DNA of 64,000 nt from Prorocentrum cordatum (Eukaryota; Sar; Dinophyceae; Prorocentrales; Prorocentraceae). The notes beneath the pieces were generated by a model, which saw nothing but the letters and a program-made list of their open reading frames with translations, was not told the origin of the DNA and made no database searches. The DNA lies in the NCBI GenBank assembly GCA_963575745.1, contig CAUYUJ010015305.1:366491-430490 (forward strand). Reading direction: 5' to 3'. Within the stretch, counting starts at the first letter, position 1. Each line of letters begins with the position of its first letter. Below are positions 45,694-55,720 of this stretch, piece after piece. The translations under genes and the position numbers were made by a program.

Positions 45694-46854
45694 TCACTCG
45701 GGTTCCTCGCCCTTGCAGCCCTTGTGCTCCTTCTTGCAGCAATAGGCGATCTTCTGCGGCGACCACGACAGCTCGAGGCAGTGCATGCAGTGGTGGTAGC
45801 CCGCGTCGCAGTCGTACTCGCTCTTGTCCTCCTCGGGGGGCGCGTCGTCCTGCGGGAGGCCCGAGGGCGGGGGGAGCTCCGAAGGGCAGCCCTTGTTGGC
45901 GGTCTTGCAGCAATAGAGCTTCTTCTCGCCGGACCAGCCGCGGACCCACTGCAGCTCGTCCAGGTCGTTGTACCCGGCGTTGCAGTCGATCGGGCATGGA
46001 GACGTCGTGCTCTGTGCCGTGGTGACCACTGGCGCGACCGTGATAGGGGCCGCGGCTGGCGCTGGCATCGTGCTGGGCGCAGTCGGCGTCGTCGGGCATC
46101 CCTTGCCGTCGTGCAGACAGCAGTAGACCTTCTTGGGCACGTCCCAGGACACGACGTCACCCTCGCCGCAGTTGATTTTCTTCTGCGTCGTAGACGCAGG
46201 GGGCGGCTGAGTAGGCGCGGGGGGCGGAGGAGGCGGGGGCGGGGGCGGCGGGGGCGGGGGCGGCGGGGGTGGAGGCGCCTCAGTGGTGGTCTTCTCGGTG
46301 GTCGTCGGCGCGTCAGGCGGGGGAGTCGGCACGTCAAAGTCTGGTACGGGGGGCATCGTCACGGTCGTCGTCGTTGACGTCGTGGTCGAGCCCGGCGCCA
46401 TCGCGAACATCAGAAATGGCAGTAAGAGGAGCGACAGTGCCAGGGGGACGAGGCAGATCAGGCAGAGGTTCGGGCCGCGCCCGGGGATGCGGACGGCCCC
46501 GAACTCGCCCGCGCCCATGCCGACGTACTTGTAAGTGGTCTCCTGGACATAGTCGCCGCCGGGGCCTACGTAGCTAAGGATCGTGCCGCCGCCGGTGCCA
46601 GAGCCGCAGCCTGAGCCCGCACCGCAGCAATCCGCACCCCCGCCGCCATACGCGCCCCCAGCGCCGTACGCGCCCCCGGCGCCATAGGTGCCGTACGGCG
46701 CGACCGCGCCGCCGGTGCCGCAGCACCCGGCGCCGCCGGCGCCGTACGCGCCGGCGCCGTACGCGCCGGTTCTGTAGGCGCCGCTGGCGCCGTAGCCTCC
46801 ACCGAGGCCTCCACCAATGCCGCCGCCATAACCTCCACTGGTGCGGAAGGCCAT
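45694..46854 (-). CDS. Single-pass membrane protein with three Cys-rich modules
   Basis: 386 residues, minus strand, ATG at 46854-46852 and TGA at 45696-45694. An upstream in-frame codon would add 29 residues that look like leader sequence, so I chose this ATG. Residues 5-115 are Gly/Ala/Tyr-rich (GGYGGG, YGAGAYGAG) with two CC pairs. About 129-153 is one hydrophobic helix containing LALSLLLLPFLMFAM. Then follows a Thr-rich, poly-Pro stalk to about 222. The C-terminal part has three modules ending in YCC...KGC (near residues 229-253, 287-323 and 349-380), each with a Trp and Lys-Lys or Lys before YCC. Similar W...KK-x-YCC...KGC modules occur in many dinoflagellate predicted proteins, and their function is unknown to me. 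The single hydrophobic helix suggests a membrane anchor with the Cys modules outside or in the lumen. No intron is evident. Confidence 0.85.
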   Translation of the reverse strand: MAFRTSGGYGGGIGGGLGGGYGASGAYRTGAYGAGAYGAGGAGCCGTGGAVAPYGTYGAGGAYGAGGAYGGGGADCCGAGSGCGSGTGGGTILSYVGPGGDYVQETTYKYVGMGAGEFGAVRIPGRGPNLCLICLVPLALSLLLLPFLMFAMAPGSTTTSTTTTVTMPPVPDFDVPTPPPDAPTTTEKTTTEAPPPPPPPPPPPPPPPPPPPAPTQPPPASTTQKKINCGEGDVVSWDVPKKVYCCLHDGKGCPTTPTAPSTMPAPAAAPITVAPVVTTAQSTTSPCPIDCNAGYNDLDELQWVRGWSGEKKLYCCKTANKGCPSELPPPSGLPQDDAPPEEDKSEYDCDAGYHHCMHCLELSWSPQKIAYCCKKEHKGCKGEEPE

Positions 46855-47229
46855 GACGAGGTAACGACGAAGAAGATCTGTAGCTGCTGTAGGGGGGCTC
46901 CAGAAAATTAACAATGCCTCAACTTGAGCCCAAGCGGCCACAGGAAAAAAGGGTTGGATAATCGGGCTTGGGCCCGCTCAATATTGAGAATGGAGTCAGA
47001 CTGAGCCCAATCCATGATTGAAAATTTCAATTCCGCCGTCGCGAGATTGAAATAATGAAATATTGAAATGTTCCTGAAATGCCCCATTGGAAGATTGAAA
47101 CATTGAAAAATTGGTTCAATCTGGGTCTTCCCAAATTGATAAGGTGGAGATCCTTACGAATTCTTCGACGCGTCAATATGCGAGTTATCATTTGGGATTT
47201 CCAAATAGAGAAACTGCAGCAAATGCCTG
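46855..47229. other. AT-rich region upstream of the membrane-protein gene
   Basis: Locally AT-rich, with the word ATTGAAA repeated in 47010-47110. It probably includes the 5' flank of the minus-strand gene. I see no defined promoter element. Confidence 0.45.
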
Positions 47230-47770
47230 GAGATCGTTTCTTTATGTTCGGCGATGACGTGCGTCATGGGGGGGGGGAGGGCAGGGGGGGGGGTATGACG
47301 TGACGCCCCCCCCCGCCGTGTGGGTCCGGCACCACAGCCGCGCCCGCGCGCACGACGCGACGAGCGACGAGCGACGAGCGACGACGACGACGCGAGCAGC
47401 ATGTAAGTGGCGATTTGCCCATTGCGCCGGTGTGCACCACACCGCTCGCGTGCACCACACCGCGCGTGTGCACCACAGCGCCTGCGTACACCGCAACAGC
47501 CGTGTGCAACGCACCGCCCGTGTTTACCACACTACTTGGGAGCACTACAGCGCTGGTGTACATACGCCGCAGCAGCCATGTGCAACACAACGCCTGTGTA
47601 TACCACTGTGCTTGAGTGCGCCGCAGCGCCTGTGCACGCCACAGCGCCTGTCTACACCACAGCATCCGCGTGCAACGCAGCGCTGGTATACACCAGTGCC
47701 TGCGCGCATAGGACAGGTAGTAGGAGCATGTACGTCAGGATCTGCTGCGGACAATTAAACGCCACGCCAG
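47230..47770 (-). repeat. Dispersed repeat D with 18-bp minisatellite, copy 1 (inverted)
   Basis: The array at 47430-47700 is the reverse complement of the unit GGTGTACACAGGCGCTGT. Its flank (GCGCGCACGACGCGACGAGC; ATGACGTGACGC) matches copy 2. Confidence 0.82.
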
Positions 47771-48115
47771 GAAAGTTCTGAGAATCGAATGCGGCGTTTT
47801 TCCCTCCTCCCTCCTCCTCCATCTCCTCCATATCCTCCTCCTCCTCCTCCTCCTCCTCCTCGTTCTTTTCCTCCTTCTTACCCCCTGTCGTGCGGCTTGG
47901 CGTTACAACGCACGTGCGCATCTTAGCGTGCACAGCAGGATGGTCGATTGAATCGGTCCACTTGGTTCTCGGACGGCCAGTTTAGCTGGAGCCTCCTGGA
48001 CGCAAGTGGGAGTTAGGGTGACGCGGGCGGACTCGGGGGGACTCGTAGATTCCAGCGGCGGTCCTTCGTCCATGAGGATTTGTTTTCCATTGTTTTCTCT
48101 GGAACCCACACGCGA
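47771..48115. other. Unassigned with CTC tract
   Basis: A CCTCCTCCT tract at 47800-47870, otherwise nothing recognised. Confidence 0.45.
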
Positions 48116-48670
48116 TCCATTTTGTCACAAGGATTCCTTCTAAAATTCTATACACAACAATGGTGCTGTGTTGCACACGGCTGATGCGGTCACACACGCG
48201 CCGTGGCGTACACAGGCACTGCAATGCACGCAGGCATTGTGGTGTACACTGGTGCTGTGTTGCGCACGGCCGATGTAGTGTACGGAGAGCTGCGGTGTAC
48301 ACAGGAGCTGCTGTGCCCGCCGGCACGGTGGCACAAACGGAAGCTGTGTTGCACGCGGCTGCTGTGGTGTACATCGACGGCGTGGTGTACACAGGCGCTG
48401 TGGTGCACGCGGGCACTGTGATGCACACAGGCGTTATAGTGCATATCGCCACCTACATGTTCGTGCTACCCGTCCTCCGTCATTCCTAAGCATTCCCAGA
48501 CGCCGCCGGCGCGAAACGTGACGTCATCGACCCCCTCCCCCCCCAGATGATTGCCGTCACCGGCCCGGACTTACAAACAGGCTCCTCCAGCCGCGTCCGC
48601 GCGCACGACGACGATGAGCGACGAGCGACGAACCACGAGCGACGACGACGGACGACGACGACGACGACGA

Positions 48671-48715
<45 letters not shown>

Positions 48716-48850
48716 CTGCGGACCAGACACGTATGCGGATTCCTACGCGGACACCTACGCGGATCCCAATGCGTACGGCGGCAGTGCCCGGAGCGCACTG
48801 GGGGGGGAAGCGTTACGTCATAGGGGGGGGGAGCGGGGGCCATGCCGCCC
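48116..48850 (+). repeat. Dispersed repeat D with 18-bp minisatellite, copy 2
   Basis: 18-bp units (GGTGTACACAGGCGCTGT and variants) at 48165-48440, then ATCGCCACCTACATG, then CGAAACGTGACGTCATCG, then an ACG array (48640-48715). Copy 3 at 60.9 kb shares the same order through the TGACGTCA palindrome. Confidence 0.85.
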
Positions 48851-48954
48851 GTCATGCCCCAAGCAATAAAGAAACGGGCTCCTGCGGGTTTCCAGTTTCT
48901 CAACTCTCAATCTGGAACTTCCAGTCTAGAGCTCCCGAAGCAGCACCTCGGAGA

Positions 48955-49245
48955 ACAAAGTAACGAGCTTGTCTCAGGCGAAACGGGCTGCAGCGCCCTA
49001 CTAGGGACATCGCGGAGACCGAGTTGCGAGGACGCTTCGGGCGAAGCGGGCCAGAGCGACTTGCGAGCGGCATCTCTGAGCTCAGAGTAGTTGCGATGAT
49101 GCCTTAGGCGAAACGGGCCAGTGTATCTCGGAGCTCAGAGTTGCGAGGATGCCTTAGGCGAAGCGGGCGGCAGCGACTCGAAATCGCGGGGATGTCTCGA
49201 GCGAAACAGGCCGGAACACCTCGCTGACAGCATCTCGGAGTCAAT
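48955..49245. repeat. About 50-65-bp tandem repeat, five diverged copies
   Basis: GTTGCGAGGATGCCTTAGGC-type starts near 49023, 49091 and 49139, with earlier and later degenerate copies. Shared words are GGCGAAGCGGGCC and ATCTCGGAG. Confidence 0.8.
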
Positions 49246-49354
49246 TGGGCCTCAGCGGGCCTGCGAAAACGGTGACACCGGCAGCGGGGGACGTCTTGAG
49301 CGATGCTTTTCCAGCTGTAGGGATGCTTACGGCCGGTAGAAACAAAACGTCATG

Positions 49355-49560
49355 TTTCTGATCCTCCTCCTCCTCCCACATCCCACCTCCCATCTGCTGC
49401 TCTGATTTCCCCTCCTCCTCCCACCTCCCACCTCCCACCTCCTGCTCCTCTTCCTCATCCTCCCCCTCCCGCATCCCACCTCCCACGTCCTCTTCCTCAC
49501 TCATCCCCCTCTTCCTCCTCCCGCCTCCTGCTCCGCTTCCTCCTCGCCTTCCCTTCCGCA
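49355..49560. repeat. Pyrimidine-rich CCTCC/CCCACCTCC tract
   Basis: CTCCTCC and CCCACCTCC repeats. A related purine tract with GGGAGGTGGGAGG lies at 49880-49932. Confidence 0.85.
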
Positions 49561-51485
49561 AACCGCTTCTTCCCCGTTCCCCAGCTAGGTTGGCCCAGCT
49601 CGGGTAGGCAACGAGGACAGGGCCTGCAGCTCGTCGTCGTCGTCGTCGTCGTCGTCGTCAGTCGACAGAGCAAGCGATCATGTTCGCGCCCTGACGAGCC
49701 CCCGTGGAGTGGAAAAGCTCAAACCCAGGCCGCGTCGCGCGAATCGGGATTTTATTTGCGCCCCCAAGGGGGACCTTGGTTTCGGGAGAACGGGGGGAGG
49801 AAAGCGGAAGACAGGAAAGACAGGCAGTGGGCTGCGCAATCCCCGAGCGCGGCCTGCTGGAGAAGGATGAAAACAGCGCAGGAGGTGGGAGATGGGAGGT
49901 GGGAGGAGGAGGAGGAGGAGGAGGAGGAGGAGCACGAAGGTTTTTCCCTGACCGCAAGCATCTCTACGACCAAGAAAACATCCACCCGACGTGCTCGCCC
50001 GCCTGACTTGCCTCGCCGGGTCGCCACGCCACATGAATCCGCCCAACCAACCCGACTCGCTCGTTCGCAACGGCAAGCCCAATCGGAAACGACAACACCC
50101 AAGGCTTCACTGTAGTTCTGCGGTTCCGGCCGCCTAACCCGCTCTGTCCGTCCACCACGCCTTCCACTCGAGCAGTCTCAGGAGGGCCCGCCACTTCCAC
50201 GTAAGACGAAGGCCGAATCAAGACAAGACCGCACCGACATCAATCGGAAATCTCTGAGAATCGGCGGAGTTGGAGGACGTGTCGGGCGACGCGGCCGTTT
50301 CAGAGCGATCCGTCACGCTGTGAGAACGTTCCGGAACGCTCTGGAACGGATTTGTTTCGATTCGAGGCCTGCCGCCTGTCTGACTACGTCCCGCCCGCCT
50401 GCCACGCCCTGCCACTTGCCCCAGCCAACTCGATCCGATTGGATGGGGCTCCACACTCTGAAAGACCGCCCGCTCGACTCGCGGGTGCAGGGCGTGGGGA
50501 GAAGAAGGGGGGGAGAGGAAATGGACGGAAGGAGCAGGGCAGGGGGGAGGAAAAGAGAAGAACAGAGGGGGGAGGGGAACGGGAGGGAGGGGGGGGGAAG
50601 GGAAGGGAAGAGCGGCCCGGTTTCTGGCTAGGGTGCTTTTGATGATTCGAACAGACCAAATGGTCTCCATGGCGGTCCGGCGAGGTCTCACTGCAGGGAG
50701 GGGCAAGGGGGGAAAAGCCACACCCAGGCAAAATCTGAGGAAAGATAGGCTGGTGGTTTTACGCAAAGAAGTTGGGCCAATCGCCCAGGCATCGTCTCCG
50801 CGTAGATAGGCTTGTCGGGTCCCCACCCGACAGGGCCAGGGACTTAACACTTTCATGCTCGCTCGAGATTTGAGAATGCCGAGGTCCCACCCGACGCGGC
50901 CACGGATCGAGAAAATCGTGCCCTCGAATGTCGTGCTGGGGCAGGACCGCCCCGCCCGCTCACCTCGGCCCCTGCCTGAGCAAAGCCGACGGGGCCTCAC
51001 ATGCTGATGCCCCCCCCGCTCGACGTTCTCCTGCCAGCGCGGGGCTGCGAACCTGCAAATTGGATTGTCAATTCGGACCTCGGCGGATTGCCAGATTGTT
51101 GTGTGACTGACACTGCCCTTTTTGTTGTTGAATTTGCGGTCCCAGGCTTGTTTCTTATTGTATATTCCATGTGCTATTACAAAAAAACGCCGTAATATCA
51201 AACGGGGATCTTCAGTATGCGAAGCTCGAAATTGAACATGTTGAATTGCGCACGTTTTCCATCCAGGAGGTCCCACATCGAATTTCTCATCCATCTTCCA
51301 TTATCGGTGTGTGAATTCGCGAATCTGGTCCCCATTCCGAAATATTTTCTTTACTTCAATCCCGGCCGAATCCCAAAATCAAACCACGAACAGAAAGGGT
51401 TTGTGCGTGGGTCTTCCAGGGAGTCCTGGCCAGAGGCCCGTCAGAAGATATGAAAGATCGCGCCCTGTGGGGACGAAGTTAGGAG
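49561..51485. other. Unassigned sequence
   Basis: A GTC run at 49632-49660. A minus-strand frame is open at 50218-51294 (358 codons) but has Pro/Arg/Ser-biased composition from a G-rich repeat region and no domain, so I do not call it a gene. 51060-51420 is less GC-rich with nothing recognisable. Confidence 0.45.
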
Positions 51486-51665
51486 CCCCCCTTCCAGCAC
51501 CCTAGAAGGGAGGGAGGAGGACGAGGCGGAGGAGGCGGAGGAGGAGGAGGAGGAGGAGGGAGGAGGGAGGAGGAGGGAGGAGGAGGGAAGAGGAGGAGGA
51601 GGACGAGGAGGAGGACGAGGACGACGACGAGGAAGAAGAGAGAGGGAGCAGGGAATAAGGCGGAA
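51486..51665. repeat. GGA purine tract
   Basis: About 160 bp of GAGGAGGAGG with few interruptions. Confidence 0.92.
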
Positions 51666-52445
51666 GGGAGGACTGTGCAGGGCTATGCGGAGACGACGTC
51701 CATCATGTGAGCACAACGGAACCTTGAGGCTTGCGGAGCCCCTCTGCTCGAGGGGGGCCCCTCGAAGAACAACTCAATCAAAAATGGCAGGCCCCGCGCC
51801 GCAGGGACCCCTAGCAGGCCCCAGCAGTCTCCCATGGTAGGGCAGCCGGGGCCACAAGACCCCAAGGCGTGACGTGGCCGCGCCAGAATCGCCGCGCGGC
51901 CGCAGTGCCCTGGGGGCCAGGGGCCCCATGCGCCAGAAGTCGGGCCCCCGCTTCCCGCACCTCGCCGCGCCCTCGGATCAGGCGACGGGTGCCGCCGCAC
52001 CGTGGTCCAGTGGACCCTGCGGGCGCGCGTCGCAAACCCGAGGGAGCTCGCGCAGGAGATCGAGCTGTTAGGGATCTCCAGCCCGCCCCTCGAGGGGACC
52101 CCAGGAAGAGGAGGAGGAGGAGGAGGAGGAGGAGGAAGAGGAGGAGGAGCAGGAGGAGGAGGAGGAGGAGAGGAAGGACACCAAGTAGGAAGAGCCCAGG
52201 GACCCCAAGCCATGGGGGCATGGCAACGGGGGGGCATCCCGAGCCCGCCCCACCCGATGCCCCACCCTTGGGCCGTGTGCAAACCATCATGAATGCACTT
52301 CGAGCGCTCCCGATCAATCTAAGACCACCCGGAACCGCTCAGAGCACGCAGCCGGGGGGAGGGGGGCCGAACGTAGAAGGGTGGGGCCGGATCTGGGGCT
52401 CCTGGGCCGCGTCAGCCGAAACGGCTGCCGGCGGCGGCGACGGGG
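51666..52445. other. Unassigned sequence with GGA tract
   Basis: A second GGA tract at 52105-52180. No domain is visible in the overlapping open frames. Confidence 0.45.
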
Positions 52446-52995
52446 GCGAGGATCGTCAGGAATGCTTCGGGACGTCTGTGGGGGGTTTGGGGGGCCTTGT
52501 GGGGTTTCCTTGGAGCTTTTCGGGGGCCTCTTAGGGCCGCTTTGGGGTCTCTAAAGGACATCTGGGGGCCTCTTGGACAGCCTTCTAGGGGCCTCTTGGG
52601 GACTCCTGGGACCTCAAGGGGCGTCCTGGGACCCTCTTCGGCCGTCTTGGGGGCCCTCTTGGGCCGTCTTGGGGGCTCTCTTGGGAGCCTCTTGAACCTC
52701 CTTGGGACGACCTTGGGGGCCTCTCGGGCCGTCTTGGACACTGCGAAACCTCAAGACGCGAATATGGTAAAAATATACGTTTTCCCGAGGAAATGGGGCC
52801 AGTTTTGCGTATTGGGGCTCTCCTGGGATGCCTCTTGGGGGCCTTTTGGGGCGTATTGGGGTCTTGGCGGTGTTGGATGCATCTCTGAAGACATCTTGCG
52901 CCATCTCGGCCTTTTTGGAGGACGTCGAAGTCGTCTTGGAGCGGGAAAGAGAGTACCTGGAACCCCGGCACCGCCATGGAGGAATGAACATGCCC
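52446..52995 (-). repeat. CAAGAGG-family array (inverted) with a solitary 376-bp-type core
   Basis: Reverse-orientation units (GGGGGCCTCTTGG, GGCCGTCTTGG). Around 52745-52830 the reverse strand resembles the core of the 39-41 kb repeat: CCATTTCCTCGGGAAAACGT, then a GCGTCTTGAGG-like word. Confidence 0.75.
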
Positions 52996-53009
52996 CCCGC
53001 CCAGGGCCT

Positions 53010-53440
53010 GGAACGCCAGGGTGTGTGTGTGTGTGTGTGTGTATGTTTGTGTGTATGTTTGTGTGTATGTATGTATGTATGTATGTATGTATGTATGAAT
53101 GTATGTATCTATGTATGTATGTATGCATGCATGTATGTATGTACGTATGTATGTATGTGTGTATGTATGTATGTATGTATGTATGTATGTATGTATGTAT
53201 GTATGTGTGCGCGGATGCCTGCGTGTATGTCTGCGTGTATGTATGTATGTATGTATGTATGTATGTATGGATGTATGGATGGATGTATTGATGGATGTGT
53301 GTAAATATGTATGTATGTATGCATGTCTGCATGTCTGCATGTATGCATGTATGCATGCATACATGTATGCATGTATGCATGTATGTATGTGTGTATGTGT
53401 GTATGTGTGTATGTGTGTATGTGTGTTTATGTATATATGT
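53010..53440. repeat. TATG/GTAT tetranucleotide array
   Basis: About 430 bp of TGTATG-type repeats with GT start. Confidence 0.95.
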
Positions 53441-53785
53441 GCACTGCCCTGATCATAGTTGCCTGGTGGCGTCGGGCAGCGTCGAACCCGGCGCCGAGCA
53501 TTCAACAGAACAAGAGGCCAACACTTTGGACGCAATTGGATTGGAAGAAGAGGAGGAGGAGAGAAGGATGACTTGAGCAAGAACGGCGATGGAACGGACC
53601 GTTCACATCTGCAGGCGGCTTGCGAATGGGGCGTGCAAAGCTGTTTGGAAAACGAATCGACGCACTGCCCTGATCATCTTTTTCTGCCAGAGCGGGGGTC
53701 TGGTGAGAGCGAGGACAATTGCCTGGTGGCGTCGGGCAGCGTCAAACCCGGCGCCGAGCATTCAACGGAACAAGAAACCATAGAC
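53441..53785. repeat. Direct duplication downstream of the DIRS-like element
   Basis: CACTGCCCTGATCAT occurs at about 53441 and 53662. GCCTGGTGGCGTCGGGCAGC plus CCCGGCGCCGAGCATTCAAC occurs at about 53460 and 53720. The second copy has extra sequence between the two words. It may be the 3' region of the DIRS-like element. Confidence 0.8.
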
Positions 53786-53828
53786 CATACAGGATGCCTG
53801 GCAGCCGTCATCCCAGCTTAGCAGAACA

Positions 53829-54575
53829 TTAGCGAGAGACGAGGCTGGACAACCGAACTGACAGGCGGCGTTTCGCGGAGCGGTGGAGCCAGAGACCAGC
53901 AGCAGCAGCAGCAATGGGAGCGGGATAGGGTTCCGCGATGGCGGTCCACCGCTTACCCCCGGGCCCGCAGCCTTCACGGGTGATGTGCTGCAGGCCAGAC
54001 TTACTGCAGAGCCCTCCCCGGCCGCGGCATTTGTACAGCAGAGGCTGGGGAGGGAGACAGGTGCATCAGCCGCGGAATCGAGTGGCCTTCCTCCACCTGG
54101 TACCGTGTTGACAGAAATCTACATTGGCGTCTTTACAAGAGGAGCGGGAGAGCAGCAGCATGCGAGGATGGGACCACATCATTGACGAATGGGGGCTTTC
54201 TAAAATGAGCGGGACGGCGAGGCGCTTGCAGTCGAAGCCGACTCGCATGGCGAAATGGTATGTGGCGTTGCCCACGCGGAACCTAGCAGCAGCGTCGCCC
54301 TGAAGGCCAGGGTGGCCGTTCAGAGCACCAGGTGAGCGATAGAAATGGCGAGAGGCCTGAGACCAGGTCGAGCAGGGAGGGGCGCACATCACTCCTCGCA
54401 CCACGCGAGATCTCAGCCAGCCTATCAAGATGGCCCCGCACACGCGTCGTGACAAGTCAAACGCGGGGTGGGCCGCCACGTCGATCCGCAGGACAGCGAA
54501 GTCGGTCTTCCGTTCGAGCCAACTCGCGACTCAGTTCCACTGAACAAGTCCAGGTACACCTGGTGCTTGCGGGAA
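53829..54575 (-). pseudogene. DIRS-like element, methyltransferase-like C-terminal domain
   Basis: Downstream of the recombinase, three frames carry consecutive pieces of one domain. VYLDLFSGTE (near 54560) looks like a SAM-binding motif I. After a frame change near 54500, IDVAAHPAFDLS is followed by APPCSTWSQASR (near 54385), a Pro-Pro-Cys motif as in cytosine methyltransferases. LILESPHSS and DFCQHGTRWRKATR follow, then a stop near 54068. A last piece in another frame contains CRGRGGLCSKSGLQH and AIAEPYP, ending with TAA at 53831-53829. Similar motif strings occur in the tail of dinoflagellate retroelement polyproteins. Enzyme activity is not implied: the domain is broken by at least two frame changes. 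Confidence 0.7.
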
Positions 54576-54630
54576 CCCGAGAGGGCCGCCCGCAGCGCAG
54601 CTCGCCAGTGGCGGCGCACCGCCGCGTCCG

Positions 54631-55720
54631 TCAGGACCTCGGCCGCGGCGCCTGCGTCGCCGCCGCGCCAGCTGCGCCCTGCGCGGAGCGCGGCGCGCGA
54701 GCCCGCGGCAGCGGCGGCAGCGGCGCCCGGCCCCGCAGCAGATCGCCCAGGCGGGCGTCGACGTCCCGCCCGAACTGCGCCACCTCGGGACTGAGCTTCC
54801 CGACCTCCGCGAAGTACCTGACGTGCCTGGCGTACCTTTTCGTCGAGTTGTCCGACCGGTGCCTCAGCATGGCCTGGATGTCCGCGAGCTTCTCGCCCAG
54901 GACTGCGGCTCGGTACGAGGCTCCGCCGTGGCGCACCTGGTACGGGTGGCAGTCCTGGTGGCCCAGCTGGTCGAACACCGTCCTGAAGTTGGCGTCGAAG
55001 ACCCTCGCGTCGAAGTTCCAGAGCGGCTGGCCGTCCGAGCGGCCTCGCTTCATCCTGGCCAGGTCTGCGCTGAGGGCTACGGACATCGAGTCTGACAGCA
55101 CGACGCCCTCGTCGCAGCCCAAAGTCTTGCTGACCTGGCTGAACTCCTCTGGGAAGAGAAGGAGGCTCCACACAGCTCGGCCAGAGCGAGGCGCGGGCGC
55201 CACCAGCGTCGCGGGTGTCATCTGCACGATCTCGCTGGGAAGCCGAACCATCGTGTCCCAGCTGAGGGCTAGGGCGACGGCGAAGCTCCGCCAGCCTCGG
55301 TGCAGAGCGACGCCCGCGGCAGCGAACAGCAGCTCCCTCGCCATAGGGGCCCGCGTCGACCCCCGCGCCAGCTTGCGGAAGCCCCGCAGCCCGGCGGCGG
55401 TCCTCTCCAGCGCGGCCGCCGCAGTCAAGCCCAGGCCCGGGTTGAAGTGCTTCAGCGCCGCAGAGGCCTTGTTGCCCTTGTGGTGGTTGTGGCCCTCCCA
55501 GAACAGGAAAATCGAGATACTGGGAGAAGGTCGAGTCGATCGACGGCAGCCCGAGGATCGACAGCCCCCTCGAGCGGGCCCAAGTCAGGAAGTCCAGGTA
55601 CTCCTTCTCGAAGTACACGCGGGACACGTTGCCGACCTTCAGGCTCTGTAGCACCGTGAGCCCCTCGGCTTGGGCTCGCTCGTCTGCGCTGCGGTGGGCT
55701 GAGCGGCGGGCCTTCGCCCT
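54631..55720 (-). pseudogene. DIRS-like element, tyrosine recombinase
   Basis: Integrates the circular DNA copy by strand exchange through a tyrosine. The N-terminal, SAM-like part (SRVYFEKEYLDFLTWARSRG, near 55640-55580) is in one frame. At a TTTT run near 55515 the sequence moves to a second frame, FLFWEGHNHHKGNKAS, which continues into the catalytic domain (open from 55428 to 54631, 265 codons). Catalytic positions in that frame: Arg62 in MVRLPSEI, Arg166 in HPYQVRHGGAS, Tyr199 in STKRYARH. The residue three before Arg166, usually His in this enzyme class, appears to be Tyr. The frame change falls in a homopolymer, so it may be a recent lesion or a sequence error. Confidence 0.82.

Noticed and set aside
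47430-47700. Regular 18-bp array considered as a CRISPR
   Set aside because: Units are contiguous and diverged with no unique spacers; the context is eukaryotic.
50218-51294. 358-codon minus-strand open frame
   Set aside because: Pro/Arg/Ser bias, passes through a G-rich low-complexity tract, no recognisable domain. A real gene cannot be excluded, but I cannot support one.
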